A stretch of DNA of 64,000 nt from NCBI RefSeq assembly GCF_023101185.1, contig NZ_CP078077.1, positions 835,630 to 899,629 on the forward strand, given 5' to 3'. The DNA comes from Microbacterium galbinum (GTDB lineage: Bacteria > Actinomycetota > Actinomycetes > Actinomycetales > Microbacteriaceae). Shown here piece by piece: positions 51,837 through 59,852 of the stretch; position 1 is the stretch's first letter; each line of letters starts with the position of its first letter. The position numbers and the translations under genes were made by a program. The notes beneath the pieces are model-generated. The model worked only from the letters and a program-made list of their open reading frames with translations, ran no database searches and was not told the DNA's origin.

Positions 51837-52859
51837 ATGCCCGCGAGCGTCAAAGACGTCGCCGCCCTCGCCGGCGTCTCGTCGTCGACGGTGTCGAACT
51901 ACCTCAACCACCCGCACGTGCTCCGGGCCTCCAGCCGTGAGAAGGTGCGGGCGGCCATCGAGGAGCTCGGCTACGTGCCCAACGAGTCGGCCCGCCAACT
52001 GCGCGCGGGGTCGAGCACCGCGCTCGCCCTGATCCTGCTCGACGCGTGGCTCCCCTACTTCCACGAGCTGTCCCGCGGCGTCGAAGACATCACCCGTGAG
52101 GCCGGCTGGTCGCTGTTCTTCAGCAACAGCAACCGCGACGGCGCGCAGGAAAGCCGCAACCTCGACATGTTCGAGGCGCACCGCGTGCAGGGCATCATCA
52201 TCTACCCCTTCGGCGATGTCGTGCCGCGGCTCGAGACGCTCGCCGATCGCGGGATCCGCTCGGTCGTCGTCGGCCCCATACCGCCCTCCACGAAGGTCGC
52301 CTCGGTGCTCTTCGACGATGTCGGCGGCGGCCGCCTCGCGGGCGAGCACCTGCTCTCGATCGGACGCCGACGGGTGATGTTCCTCGGCAGCCCGACCGTC
52401 AGCCAGTCGAACGACCGCCTCGCCGGACTCCGCCAGGCGGTCGAGGCGACGGATGCTGCGATCGAGGTGATCGACGTCGATCACCTCACCACCGATGACG
52501 GCATGACCGCGGGGGCGCGCATCGCGGCCCTCCCCTCCGCCGAGCTGCCCGACGCGATCTTCGCCGCGAACGACATGGTCGCGCTCGGGGTGCTCACGCA
52601 GCTCGTGCGCCACGGCATCCGCGTGCCCGACGACGTCGCGATCATCGGCTTCGACGATGTCGCCCAGGCGCATCAGGGTGTGGTGCCGCTCACGAGCGTG
52701 CGGCAGCCCGGCTACGACATCGGTCGCGCTGCGGGGGCGGTGCTGCTGCAGCAGCTCGCGGACCCCGCCGCTCCGCCGCCCGCTATGACGCCGTTCGCCG
52801 CCGAGCTCGTGGTGCGCGAGTCGACCGTCGGGCGTTTGCCAGCTGCCGGGCGTACCTAA
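51837..52859 (+). CDS. LacI family transcriptional regulator
   Basis: 340-residue LacI/GalR protein. The N-terminal DNA-binding helix is VKDVAALAGVSSSTVSNYLN, with the hinge ESARQLRAGSSTALALILLD. The sugar-binding domain has LFFSNSNRDGAQESRNLDMF, RRVMFLGSPTVSQSNDRLAG, AIFAANDMVALGVLTQLVRH and IIGFDDVAQAHQGVVPLTSV. It is divergent from the epimerase gene with two TTGGCACGTGCCAA-type sites between, so it probably represses both. The stop codon is formed by the first bases of an AACTCAGGA repeat element. GGAGGATCG precedes the start. Confidence 0.9.
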   Translation: MPASVKDVAALAGVSSSTVSNYLNHPHVLRASSREKVRAAIEELGYVPNESARQLRAGSSTALALILLDAWLPYFHELSRGVEDITREAGWSLFFSNSNRDGAQESRNLDMFEAHRVQGIIIYPFGDVVPRLETLADRGIRSVVVGPIPPSTKVASVLFDDVGGGRLAGEHLLSIGRRRVMFLGSPTVSQSNDRLAGLRQAVEATDAAIEVIDVDHLTTDDGMTAGARIAALPSAELPDAIFAANDMVALGVLTQLVRHGIRVPDDVAIIGFDDVAQAHQGVVPLTSVRQPGYDIGRAAGAVLLQQLADPAAPPPAMTPFAAELVVRESTVGRLPAAGRT

Positions 52860-52930
52860 CTCAGGAAAAACTGCCCGGAACCCCCGCTTGCGGGGCGATT
52901 CGGCCCGCTTCGGCCCGTTCGTCCTGAGTT
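52857..52930. repeat. Inverted repeat with AACTCAGGA ends, overlapping the lacI stop
   Basis: TAACTCAGGA (52857-52866) and TCCTGAGTT (52922-52930) are the ends. The inner CCCCGC/GCGGGG and CGGCCCG segments can fold into a terminator-like hairpin. A further TCCGGAGTTAT end lies at 53018-53028, suggesting a second, longer unit. It is related to 8845-8922. Confidence 0.65.
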
Positions 52931-53049
52931 GGGTACGCGTTGTCGCGCGCAGAGATCCGGAGAAGTGCGTCCGGGTGCCACCGGATCGACCCATTCCGGG
53001 CTTCCCCTCCCCGAATCTCCGGAGTTATGAACCGCGAGCGCCCGAGATC
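52931..53049. other. Short gap between convergent genes
   Basis: About 120 bp between the repeat element and the mutarotase stop. It ends with a TCCGGAGTTAT repeat end; nothing else is seen. Confidence 0.5.
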
Positions 53050-53469
53050 TCAGGCCGACGCGTGCCCGACGACGCCCTTGCGCAGCAGCGCGTTGCCGTA
53101 TTTGCGCGTCTCGCCCGTGCGCACCATCAGATACGCGGATGCCGCGACCTCGTAGTACGCGAAGCGCTCGACGAACCGCGTGGTCTCGCGCTCGGTACCC
53201 GCGGCGACCATCAGCTCGCGCTGCACCTCGAGCACCTCGCCATCGGCCGAGGTCATCAGGTCGAGGCCGGGGGCGTCGTCGAGCGGCAGCACGGTGCGGA
53301 TCGCCGCGACGACCTCGGGCGTGGTCGTTCCGGGCAGGTCGACCACCCGTGCGCCGAGCCCCCAGGCGGGGAAGTGCGCGTCGGCGATCACGACCGAATC
53401 GGAGTGCCCCATCCGATCGAGGTGCAGCAACAGTTCACCGGTGAGCAGGGGATGGATGCCTTCGAGCAC
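53050..53469 (-). CDS. RbsD/FucU-type sugar mutarotase
   Basis: 139-residue mutarotase that interconverts alpha and beta anomers of a sugar, L-fucose in FucU. It begins LEGIHPLLTGELLLHLDRMG, then SVVIADAHFPAWGLGARVVD with the catalytic His and Asp, LPLDDAPGLDLMTSADG and the conserved C-terminal MVRTGETRKYGNALLRKGVV. The start is a GTG at 53469 with AAGGAACCCC upstream; longer frames overlap no conserved residues. It is the last gene of the dehydratase-reductase-mutarotase operon. Confidence 0.88.
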   Translation of the reverse strand: MLEGIHPLLTGELLLHLDRMGHSDSVVIADAHFPAWGLGARVVDLPGTTTPEVVAAIRTVLPLDDAPGLDLMTSADGEVLEVQRELMVAAGTERETTRFVERFAYYEVAASAYLMVRTGETRKYGNALLRKGVVGHASA

Positions 53470-53554
53470 GGGGTTCCTTCGGTCGGGGTGTTGCGTGGCC
53501 GCGCGGTTCGGGTCCGCGCGGCCACGGGTCTCTACGGCCACGGGGCAGCAGCGG

Positions 53555-54526
53555 TCAGCGCGCCGGGATGAGCCCCTCGGCGGCCAGGTTCTGCCAGAGC
53601 TCGGCGGGGATCGCCAGCGCGGCGTACTCGGCGTTCTGCTCGAGCTGCGCGGGGCGGCTGCCACCCACGACGACCGAGCGCACCTCGGCCGCCTGCAGCG
53701 GGAACTGGATCGCGGCGGCCGGCAGCGGCACGTCGTGGTCGGCGCAGACCGCGGCGATGCGCACGAGGCGATCCCACAGGTCGTCGGGCAGCTGACCGTA
53801 CTCGTACCGGCCGTCGCGGCGCGGTTCGCTCGCCGCGAGCAGTCCGGAGTTGAAGACGGATGCCGCGACGATCCCCGTTCCGGTCTCCCGGCACGCCGGC
53901 AGCACGTCGGCGGCGGCGGGCTGCTCGAGCAGCGTGTACCGCCCCGCGACCATGATGAGGTCGAGGTCGGCGGAGCGCACGGCGGCCGCCAAGGCATCCG
54001 ACACCATCGATCCGATGCCGATCGCCGCCACCTGTCCGTCGGCGCGCAGCTGCTCCATCGCGGGCAGAGCCTCGGCGAGCGCGAGGTCGAGGTCGTGCCG
54101 CTCCGGGTCGTGCAGGTACAGCAGGTCGATGCGCTCAATACCGAGGCGCTCGCGCGATTCATCGAGGCTCCGCTGGATGCCGTCGGCCGAGAAGTCCCAC
54201 ACCCGCTGGAGGTCGTCGGGCACGTGGAAGTCGTTGGCCGTGTCGAGGCCGCCCGTGTGCTCGGGGTTCGGGCGCAGGAGTCGTCCGGCCTTGGTCGACA
54301 GCACGAACTCGTCGCGGGGCTTCGTCTGCAGGAAGGCGCCGAGGCGCCGCTCCGACAGGCCGAGGCCGTAGTGCGGGGCGGTGTCGTAGTAGCGGATGCC
54401 GCTCTCCCACGCGGCATCCAGCACCGCCCAGGCGTCGTCGTCGCTCAGCGCGCGGAAGAGGTTGCCGACGTTCGCCGCACCGTAGCCGAGGGCGGGGATG
54501 TCGATCACGCGATCAGGCGAGGACAT
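53555..54526 (-). CDS. Aldo/keto reductase, probable L-fucose (aldose) 1-dehydrogenase
   Basis: 323-residue aldo/keto reductase. The catalytic Asp and Tyr are in [20 protein letters not shown], the Lys in [14 protein letters not shown], and the His in [13 protein letters not shown]. The cofactor end carries [17 protein letters not shown]. The length and [12 protein letters not shown] motif match the L-fucose dehydrogenase/D-threo-aldose 1-dehydrogenase group, which oxidises the sugar C1 to the lactone. Its neighbours (mutarotase, fuconate dehydratase) agree. The start at 54526 overlaps the dehydratase end by 14 bp. Confidence 0.87.
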   Translation of the reverse strand: MSSPDRVIDIPALGYGAANVGNLFRALSDDDAWAVLDAAWESGIRYYDTAPHYGLGLSERRLGAFLQTKPRDEFVLSTKAGRLLRPNPEHTGGLDTANDFHVPDDLQRVWDFSADGIQRSLDESRERLGIERIDLLYLHDPERHDLDLALAEALPAMEQLRADGQVAAIGIGSMVSDALAAAVRSADLDLIMVAGRYTLLEQPAAADVLPACRETGTGIVAASVFNSGLLAASEPRRDGRYEYGQLPDDLWDRLVRIAAVCADHDVPLPAAAIQFPLQAAEVRSVVVGGSRPAQLEQNAEYAALAIPAELWQNLAAEGLIPAR

Positions 54527-55808
54527 GCGCGCCGGTCCACGTGTAGGTGCGGATGCTGTCGGCCTTCATCTCCATGCCCGACCCGGGTGCGGTGGGTGCC
54601 ATGTACGACCCGCCCTGGATGTCGGTGGGTACGACGAAGTGCTCGTGCAGGTGGTCGACGAACTCGATCATCCGGCCTTCGCGAGTGCCGGTGACGGCGA
54701 CGAAGTCGAACATCGACAGGTGCTGCACGGCCTCGCAGAGCCCCACTCCGCCGGCGTGCGGGCAGACGGGGACCCCGAACTTGGCGGCGAGCAGCAGGTT
54801 GGCGATGTTCTCGTTGACGCCGGCGACGCGTACGGCGTCGATCTGCATCACCGAGATCGCGTCGGCCTGCAGCAGCTGCTTGAAGATCATGCGGTTCTGC
54901 GCGTGCTCGCCGGTGGCGACCCGGATCGGGGCGACGCCGCGGGCGATCTCGGCGTGGCCGAGGATGTCGTCGGGACTGGTGGGCTCCTCGATCCAGGCGG
55001 GGTGGAACTCGGCGAGCGCGTTCACCCACTCGATCGCCTCCGACACCTCCCAGCGCTGGTTCGCGTCGATCGCGATGGGGAAGTCGGGGCCGCACACCTC
55101 GCGGGCCTTGCGGAAGCGGCGGATGTCGTCGTCGAGGTCGGCGCCGACCTTGAGCTTGATCTGGGTGAAGCCGTCGGCCATGGCCTCGCGGGCGAGACGC
55201 TCGAGCTTCTCGTCCGAGTAGCCGAGCCAGCCGGGGCTGGTCGTGTATCCCGGGTAGCCGGTGGCGAGCAGCTCGCGCTCGCGTTCGATGCGGCCGGGCT
55301 CGGCGGCACGGAGGATCTCGAGGGCCTCGTCGCGCGTGAGGGCGTTGGTGAGGTAGCGGAAGTCGACGAGGTCGACGAGCTCCTCGGGCGTCATCCGGGC
55401 GAGCAGCTGCCAGAGGGGCATCCCCGCGCGCTTGGCCTTGATGTCCCACAGCGCGTTGATCGCGGCGCCGATGGCCATGTGCATGACGCCCTTCTCCGGA
55501 CCGAGCCAGCGCAGCTGCGAGTCGCCGATGATCTCGCGGAAGGTTCCGCCCATGTCGTCGAGCAGCGGTTCGATCTCGCGTCCGACGAGATGCCCCGCGA
55601 GCGCGTCGATCGCCGCGACCTGCACGTCGTTGCCGCGGCCGATGGTGAACACGAACGCATGGCCCTCGATGCCGTCCTCGGCATCGGTGCGCACGACCAC
55701 GTACGCGGCCGAGTAGTCGGGGTCGGGGTTCATCGCGTCGGAGCCGTCGAGGCTGAGCGATGTGGGGAAGCGGATGTCGGTGGTGTCGAGTGCGACGATA
55801 CGGCTCAC
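54513..55808 (-). CDS. L-fuconate dehydratase (enolase superfamily)
   Basis: 431-residue enolase-superfamily enzyme that converts L-fuconate to 2-keto-3-deoxy-L-fuconate. N-terminal capping domain: [20 protein letters not shown], then [20 protein letters not shown]. Barrel: the base Lys in [14 protein letters not shown], metal ligands in [34 protein letters not shown] and [15 protein letters not shown], and the His region [20 protein letters not shown]. These match characterised fuconate dehydratases well. The start is a GTG at 55808 with GAGAGGAA upstream. First gene of the minus operon, facing the FAH gene across a shared promoter region. Confidence 0.92.
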   Translation of the reverse strand: MSRIVALDTTDIRFPTSLSLDGSDAMNPDPDYSAAYVVVRTDAEDGIEGHAFVFTIGRGNDVQVAAIDALAGHLVGREIEPLLDDMGGTFREIIGDSQLRWLGPEKGVMHMAIGAAINALWDIKAKRAGMPLWQLLARMTPEELVDLVDFRYLTNALTRDEALEILRAAEPGRIERERELLATGYPGYTTSPGWLGYSDEKLERLAREAMADGFTQIKLKVGADLDDDIRRFRKAREVCGPDFPIAIDANQRWEVSEAIEWVNALAEFHPAWIEEPTSPDDILGHAEIARGVAPIRVATGEHAQNRMIFKQLLQADAISVMQIDAVRVAGVNENIANLLLAAKFGVPVCPHAGGVGLCEAVQHLSMFDFVAVTGTREGRMIEFVDHLHEHFVVPTDIQGGSYMAPTAPGSGMEMKADSIRTYTWTGAHVLA

Positions 55809-55852
55809 GGGTACGGTTCCTCTCGGGGCATGGAGAAATCCCATGCAATCCC

Positions 55853-55886
55853 TTGGAGTGTAAACATCCGATGTCTATACTGTCAA
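55853..55886. promoter_or_regulatory. Overlapping divergent promoters with a shared GntR operator
   Basis: Plus promoter: TTGGAG (55853-55858), 17 bp, TATACT (55876-55881). Minus promoter: TTGACA (55886-55881), 18 bp, TACACT (55862-55857). The near-palindrome AAACATCCGATGTCT (55862-55876) lies inside both spacers, so one bound dimer would block both operons. Confidence 0.8.
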
Positions 55887-55932
55887 CGACGACGGCCGTC
55901 ACTGGGCGGCCACCCGAAGGATCAGGAGAATC

Positions 55933-56793
55933 ATGAAGTTCGCGCGGCTCGGCACCCCAGGTACAGAGATCCCCGTCCTCGTCGAGGGTGATCGCTACCT
56001 CGACCTCCGCTCGGTGACATCCGATGTGAACGGTGACTTCCTCGAAAGCGACTTCGTCTCCCGCGTCGCCGCCGCCCGCGACGCCGGCGAACTCCCCGAA
56101 CTCGAGGATGCCGCGGCCCTCCGCATCGGCGCGCCCATCGCGCGTCCGAGCGCGGTGATCTGCATCGGCATGAACTACGCCGCGCACGCCGCCGAGTCCG
56201 GCTCCGAACCGCCGACCATCCCGATCCTGTTCCTGAAGACCCCGAACACCGTGGTCGGCCCGAACGACACCGTCACGATCCCCCGCGGCAGCAGCAAGAC
56301 CGACTGGGAGGTCGAGCTCGGCATCGTCATCGGCACCCGCGCCGCGTACCTCGACTCGCCGGAGGAGTCGATGGCCCACGTCGCCGGCTTCGTGCTCGCG
56401 AACGACGTCTCGGAGCGCGACTTCCAGATGGCCGTCTCGGGCGGCCAGTGGTCGAAGGGCAAGATCGCGGCGGGCTTCAACCCGACCGGCCCGTGGCTCG
56501 TCACCCCCGACGAGGTCGACCACCACGCGCTCGGTCTGCGCAGCTTCGTCAACGGCGAGCCGCGTCAGGACTCGAACACGAGCGACATGATCTTCTCGGT
56601 CGAGCACATCGTGCACCACCTGTCGCAGTACGTGACCCTCGAGCCGGGCGACCTCATCCTCACCGGCACCCCGCAGGGCGTCGCGCTCTCGGGCAACTTC
56701 CCCTACATCGCCCCGGGCGACGTGGTCGAGGTCGAGATCGACGGCCTGGGCCACCAGCGCCAGGAGTTCGTGGCCTGGGAGGCGGCGAAGTGA
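55933..56793 (+). CDS. Fumarylacetoacetate hydrolase family; probable 2,4-diketo-3-deoxy-L-fuconate hydrolase
   Basis: 286-residue FAH-family hydrolase. N-terminal KFARLGTPGTEIPVLVEGD, then the catalytic core with ICIGMNYAAHAAESG, PILFLKTPNTVVGPNDTVTI, the metal ligands in TDWEVELGIVIGTRA and VLANDVSERDFQM, and KGKIAAGFNPTGPWLVTPDE, LEPGDLILTGTPQGV near the end. In the fucose pathway this family splits 2,4-diketo-3-deoxy-L-fuconate into pyruvate and lactate. AGGAGAATC precedes the start. It overlaps the SDR gene by GTGA. Confidence 0.9.
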   Translation: MKFARLGTPGTEIPVLVEGDRYLDLRSVTSDVNGDFLESDFVSRVAAARDAGELPELEDAAALRIGAPIARPSAVICIGMNYAAHAAESGSEPPTIPILFLKTPNTVVGPNDTVTIPRGSSKTDWEVELGIVIGTRAAYLDSPEESMAHVAGFVLANDVSERDFQMAVSGGQWSKGKIAAGFNPTGPWLVTPDEVDHHALGLRSFVNGEPRQDSNTSDMIFSVEHIVHHLSQYVTLEPGDLILTGTPQGVALSGNFPYIAPGDVVEVEIDGLGHQRQEFVAWEAAK

Positions 56794-57542
56794 GCGGCGC
56801 ACTCGACGGCCTGGTCGCGATCGTCACCGGCGGCGCCTCGGGCATCGGCGCGGCGATCGCTGCGCGGCTGCACGAGGATGGCGCGCAGGTCGCGATCCTG
56901 GACCGCGACACCTCGGGAGCGGATGCCCGTTTCGCCGCGTTCACGGCCGACATCTCCGACCGGGCGAGCGTCGATGCGGCGATCGCCGCCGTCGGCGAGA
57001 AGTTCGGACGCCTCGACATCGTCGTCAACAACGCCGGTATCGGCGCGACCGGCGACATCACCGCCAATGACGACGACGAGTGGGCCCGCGTGCTGTCGAT
57101 CAACGTCACCGGCATCGCCCGCGTGACCTCGGCCGCTCTGCCCTGGCTGCGCGAGTCGCCGGCCGCGGCGGTCTGCAACACGGCATCCATCGCCTCCACC
57201 ACCGGGCTCCCCCAGCGCGCGCTGTACACCGCATCGAAGGGCGCCGTCTCGGCGCTCACGCGCGCGATGGCGGCGGATCACCTGCGCGAAGGCATCCGCG
57301 TGAACGCCGTCAACCCCGGCACCGCCGACACTCCCTGGGTCGGGCGACTGCTGGGCGCGGCATCCGATCCCGACGCCGAGCGCGCGGCCCTCGAAGCCCG
57401 CCAGCCGCACGGCCGACTCGTGAGCCCGGCCGAGGTCGCGGCGGCCGTCGCCTACCTCGTCTCGCCGGCGGCCGGTTCGACGACCGGCACGTTCATCGAG
57501 GTCGACGGCGGCATGGCGCAGCTGCGCCTGCGGTCGGAGTAG
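56790..57542 (+). CDS. SDR oxidoreductase; probable 2-keto-3-deoxy-L-fuconate dehydrogenase
   Basis: 250-residue classical short-chain dehydrogenase. Cofactor motif AIVTGGASGIGAAIAARLHE, then DIVVNNAGIGATGDI, catalytic Ser region VCNTASIASTTG, Tyr-x3-Lys in ALYTASKGAVSALTRAMA, and VNAVNPGTADTPWVGRLLG. Given the dehydratase and FAH genes beside it, oxidation of 2-keto-3-deoxy-L-fuconate at C4 is the natural role. The start is a GTG at 56790 overlapping the FAH stop (GTGA). Confidence 0.9.
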   Translation: MSGALDGLVAIVTGGASGIGAAIAARLHEDGAQVAILDRDTSGADARFAAFTADISDRASVDAAIAAVGEKFGRLDIVVNNAGIGATGDITANDDDEWARVLSINVTGIARVTSAALPWLRESPAAAVCNTASIASTTGLPQRALYTASKGAVSALTRAMAADHLREGIRVNAVNPGTADTPWVGRLLGAASDPDAERAALEARQPHGRLVSPAEVAAAVAYLVSPAAGSTTGTFIEVDGGMAQLRLRSE

Positions 57543-57548
57543 TCGCGG

Positions 57549-57638
57549 GTCGCACGTCGCACGTCGCACGTCACGGAGGAGATCTCGCGTTGCGCAGGAG
57601 CAGATGGTTCGGATGCTCCTGCGGGAGGTGAGATCTCC
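57549..57638. repeat. CGCACGT triplet and GGAGGAGATCTCGC hairpin
   Basis: Three direct CGCACGT units (57551-57571) are followed by a long imperfect hairpin: GGAGGAGATCTCGC (57575-57588) with GAGATCTCC (57630-57638), and inner GCAGGAGCA/TGCTCCTGC. It lies between the convergent SDR gene and the lipoprotein array and can act as a terminator. It is related to 46685-46751. Confidence 0.65.
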
Positions 57639-57655
57639 TTCGCTGTGTATGCGGG

Positions 57656-58150
57656 TCAGGGCCCGGAGTCGTCCGGTTCGTCGCTCGGCCACTCCTCCAG
57701 GGGGAAGCAGTCGCTTCCTATGTGCAGATAAACGGGCCCGCCTTCGATCGGGTAGGCGAAGTCCAACCCGAATCCTTCTCCGGTCTGGGATGCGACAGTG
57801 GGAGTCCTGGAGTCCGGTCCGAGAACCCGAGTCTCGAACCCGACGTCTTCCAGGGCCTCGCGCACCGCCGTGTACGCCGCATCACGATCTACCGTCGCCG
57901 TCGCCTTCCACGAGGTAGTCAGGTGCTCGAGACCGGGAGTAGAACAACCGATCGGCCCGGGCGCTACTTCGAGCACCCAGTCCTCCCCTGTCGCCGACTG
58001 CACGGCTTCCACCGCGATGTCCAACTGATCACGAGCCTTCGTCGAGTTCATGGCGGCGTCTTTGTCGGTGCTGCACCCGGTGAAGACGAGGGCGAGTCCG
58101 ATCGCTGTTACCGAGAGCGTGCGCGTCGCCGTCTGCTCAATCTTCTTCAT
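57656..58150 (-). CDS. Small lipoprotein, array member 1 (putative immunity protein)
   Basis: 164-residue lipoprotein. Signal peptide with lipobox FTGC near residue 25. The mature domain shows the array signature: MNSTKARDQLDIAVEAVQSA, TGEDWVLEVAP, GPIGCSTPG with a conserved Cys, SWKATATVDRDAAYTAVREA, GFETRVLGPDSRTPTVASQT, EGFGLDFAYPIEGGP, and the end SDCFPLEEWPSDE with a second conserved Cys, suggesting a disulfide. It has four paralogues just upstream. The start at 58150 overlaps the previous gene by 14 bp. Function unknown; the pairing of one paralogue with an effector suggests immunity. Confidence 0.8.
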   Translation of the reverse strand: MKKIEQTATRTLSVTAIGLALVFTGCSTDKDAAMNSTKARDQLDIAVEAVQSATGEDWVLEVAPGPIGCSTPGLEHLTTSWKATATVDRDAAYTAVREALEDVGFETRVLGPDSRTPTVASQTGEGFGLDFAYPIEGGPVYLHIGSDCFPLEEWPSDEPDDSGP

Positions 58151-58661
58151 CCGGCCATTCCTCGAGCGGGAAGCAATCGCTGCTCACGTAGAGGTACAGC
58201 GGCCCGCCTTCGGTCGGGTACGCGAAGTCGAGTCCGAAACCGTCGACCGTTTGAGACGCCACGGCAGGTGTCGTGGAGTTCGGGCCGAGAATGCGCGTCT
58301 CGAACCCGACTTCCTCCAGAGCCTCACGGACAGCCGCGTATCCCGCATCACGATCTGCCGTTGCAACGCCTTTCCAGGACGCCTTCATCCGCTCAAGACC
58401 GGGCGAACAGCCGATCGGACCCACGTCGGTCATGGGCTCCCAGTCCGCACCTGTCGCCGACTGCACTGCCTCGGCCGCCACTGTCAATTGCTCTCGGGCC
58501 TTGTCGGAGTTCATTTCATTCCCTTCGATGTGCGCACAGCCGATCAGCCCGAGAACCAGCACCGTTGCCGCGGACGCAAGCCATCGCCTCGCGAGGTGCC
58601 CAGATTGTGCGCTTATTGGAGTTCCTCTGTCCACCGCCTGTTGGCCATCGAGAGTGTTCAT
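58137..58661 (-). CDS. Small lipoprotein, array member 2 (putative immunity protein)
   Basis: 174-residue paralogue. A longer N-terminus (about 28 residues) precedes the hydrophobic signal ASAATVLVLGLIGC; the lipobox is LIGC. The mature domain repeats the array motifs: EMNSDKAREQLTVAAEAVQS, VGPIGCSPGLERMKASWKGV, GFETRILGPNSTTPAVASQT, DGFGLDFAYPTEGGP and SSDCFPLEEWPDEE. Member 1 is its closest relative. The start at 58661 overlaps the stop of member 3 by ATGA. No effector remnant is visible in front of it. Confidence 0.78.
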   Translation of the reverse strand: MNTLDGQQAVDRGTPISAQSGHLARRWLASAATVLVLGLIGCAHIEGNEMNSDKAREQLTVAAEAVQSATGADWEPMTDVGPIGCSPGLERMKASWKGVATADRDAGYAAVREALEEVGFETRILGPNSTTPAVASQTVDGFGLDFAYPTEGGPLYLYVSSDCFPLEEWPDEED

Positions 58662-59113
58662 TCGCCTTCAGGAAAGCAACCACTACTCACGTTGAATCCG
58701 ACGGGCCCACCCTCGATCGGTTGCGAATAGTCAAGGCCGAAACCATCGGCAGCCTGCGCCGACAGAACCGGGGTCGTCGTGTGCTCTCCATTGATGCAAG
58801 TCGCGAATCCGGCCTCTTCAAGAGCTTCGCGCACAGACGCGTACGACGAATCGCGGTCCGTTGTCGGCGAACCGCTCCAACTCGTGGTCCATTGGCTATG
58901 CGCTCGGGAGCATCCAAGGAGGGTCGGTTCTATGTCGACAACCCACCCTTGCCCGGTCGCAGTCTTGACCACATCCACAGCCGTTGACAGTTGCTCTCGC
59001 GCCTCTTCGCTGGTCATCTCGTTCCTTCCGGGTGACCCACAAGCCGTCAGCGCGTGGAGGCTCAGCAACAGGGCCGCCACGGCAAGCCAGCGTGTTTTCA
59101 TTGCAGAATTCAT
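58658..59113 (-). CDS. Small lipoprotein, array member 3 (putative immunity protein)
   Basis: 151-residue paralogue with signal peptide WLAVAALLLSLHALTACG and lipobox LTAC. The mature domain is more divergent: EMTSEEAREQLSTAVDVVKT, TLLGCSRAHSQWTTSWSGSP, GFATCINGEHTTTPVLSAQA, DGFGLDYSQPIEGGP and the end SSGCFPEGE. It has an extra Cys after GFAT. Base composition is visibly less GC-rich than the metabolic genes around the island, hinting at recent transfer. The start at 59113 overlaps the stop of a short open remnant by ATGA. Confidence 0.78.
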   Translation of the reverse strand: MNSAMKTRWLAVAALLLSLHALTACGSPGRNEMTSEEAREQLSTAVDVVKTATGQGWVVDIEPTLLGCSRAHSQWTTSWSGSPTTDRDSSYASVREALEEAGFATCINGEHTTTPVLSAQAADGFGLDYSQPIEGGPVGFNVSSGCFPEGE

Positions 59114-59224
59114 CTGGCTTCTTCCCCTCTGGGCCGTCCAAGAAACCGGCCGAAAAGCGAGACGTTCGAGCTGAGGACGCCGATCGCGAGAGTTGCGATG
59201 TCGGAGGAGCCGATCGCGGCCGAG
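59110..59224 (-). pseudogene. Possible 3' remnant of a second effector gene
   Basis: Directly after the stop of lipoprotein 4, one minus-strand frame stays open and ends RFLGRPRGEEAR with its TGA overlapping the ATG of lipoprotein 3 (ATGA). The intact effector ends SAGRGGEAR and overlaps lipoprotein 5 in the same way. The similarity is limited to the final residues and the coupling geometry, so this is tentative. Confidence 0.35.
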
Positions 59225-59704
59225 TTAGCCCTCCTCATCCGGCCACTCCTCAAGTGGGAAGCAGTCGCTCCCCACAGATAGATACAGTGGGCCTCCCTCG
59301 ATCGGATACGAGAACGCCAGCCCAAACCCCTCGCCTGTTTGAGATCCGATCGAGGGTGTTGTCGAGCTCGCTGCGATCACGTACGTCGAGAACCCAACAT
59401 GCTCGAGAGCTTCACGTACCGCCGAGTACGCCGCCTCACGGTCTACCGTGGCCGTTGCCTTCCAGGACGCAGCCAGTTGCTCAAGCTCAGAGGAGCAATC
59501 CAACGGCCCTACCTCGGTCACGGACTCCCATTCCGCGCCCGTAGCCGACTGCACCGCCTCCGCCACGAGTTCTAACTGCTCTCGCGCTTTGTTCGAATTC
59601 ATCTCATTCCCATCCGCGCCGGCGCAACCAAACGTCCCCAAGATCAGAACCATTGCCGCAAGCACACCGGACAACCTCGCCGTGTATACACCCCGCCCCC
59701 TCAT
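59225..59704 (-). CDS. Small lipoprotein, array member 4 (putative immunity protein)
   Basis: 159-residue paralogue. Signal peptide RLSGVLAAMVLILGTFGC with lipobox TFGC. Mature motifs: EMNSNKAREQLELVAEAVQS, TGAEWESVTEVGPLDCSSEL, SWKATATVDREAAYSAVREA, AASSTTPSIGSQTGEGFGLA and GSDCFPLEEWPDEEG. The ATG at 59704 was chosen over 59773 because it overlaps by ATGA the stop of an effector 3' remnant (59701-59850), the same arrangement as the intact effector and lipoprotein 5. Confidence 0.8.
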   Translation of the reverse strand: MRGRGVYTARLSGVLAAMVLILGTFGCAGADGNEMNSNKAREQLELVAEAVQSATGAEWESVTEVGPLDCSSELEQLAASWKATATVDREAAYSAVREALEHVGFSTYVIAASSTTPSIGSQTGEGFGLAFSYPIEGGPLYLSVGSDCFPLEEWPDEEG

Positions 59705-59850
59705 TCGACTTCGCCCCCCCGTCCTACCGCGATCAGCGCACCATCGTCGATCGAGTCGGATCCCCGACTCCAATAGCCGTCCGAATCTGAAGTCTTGTCT
59801 GCCGAGTGCCCCAGAACACCGTCCGACTCGAAGACATTGAATGCCCCGTC
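59701..59850 (-). pseudogene. 3' end remnant of a type VII effector gene
   Basis: Translating the minus strand between lipoproteins 5 and 4 gives about 49 residues with NVFESDGVLGHSADKT, then SDGYWSRGSD and DGALIAVGRGGEVE before TGA. The intact effector ends NVFTSDGVLGHSVDQT, SDGYWSRGSD, DGALISAGRGGEAR. This is clear homology without a start or the rest of the gene. The TGA overlaps the lipoprotein 4 ATG. It records loss or recombination of an effector that once preceded lipoprotein 4. Confidence 0.85.
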
Positions 59851-59852
59851 CT

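Noticed and set aside
57551..57571. Three CGCACGT units as a possible CRISPR
   Set aside because: Units are contiguous 7-mers with no spacers and there are no cas genes.
59682..59691. GTGTATACAC, identical to the prp operator core
   Set aside because: Lies inside the coding sequence of lipoprotein 4 (residues GVYT) and not at a promoter; a 10 bp palindrome can occur by chance.
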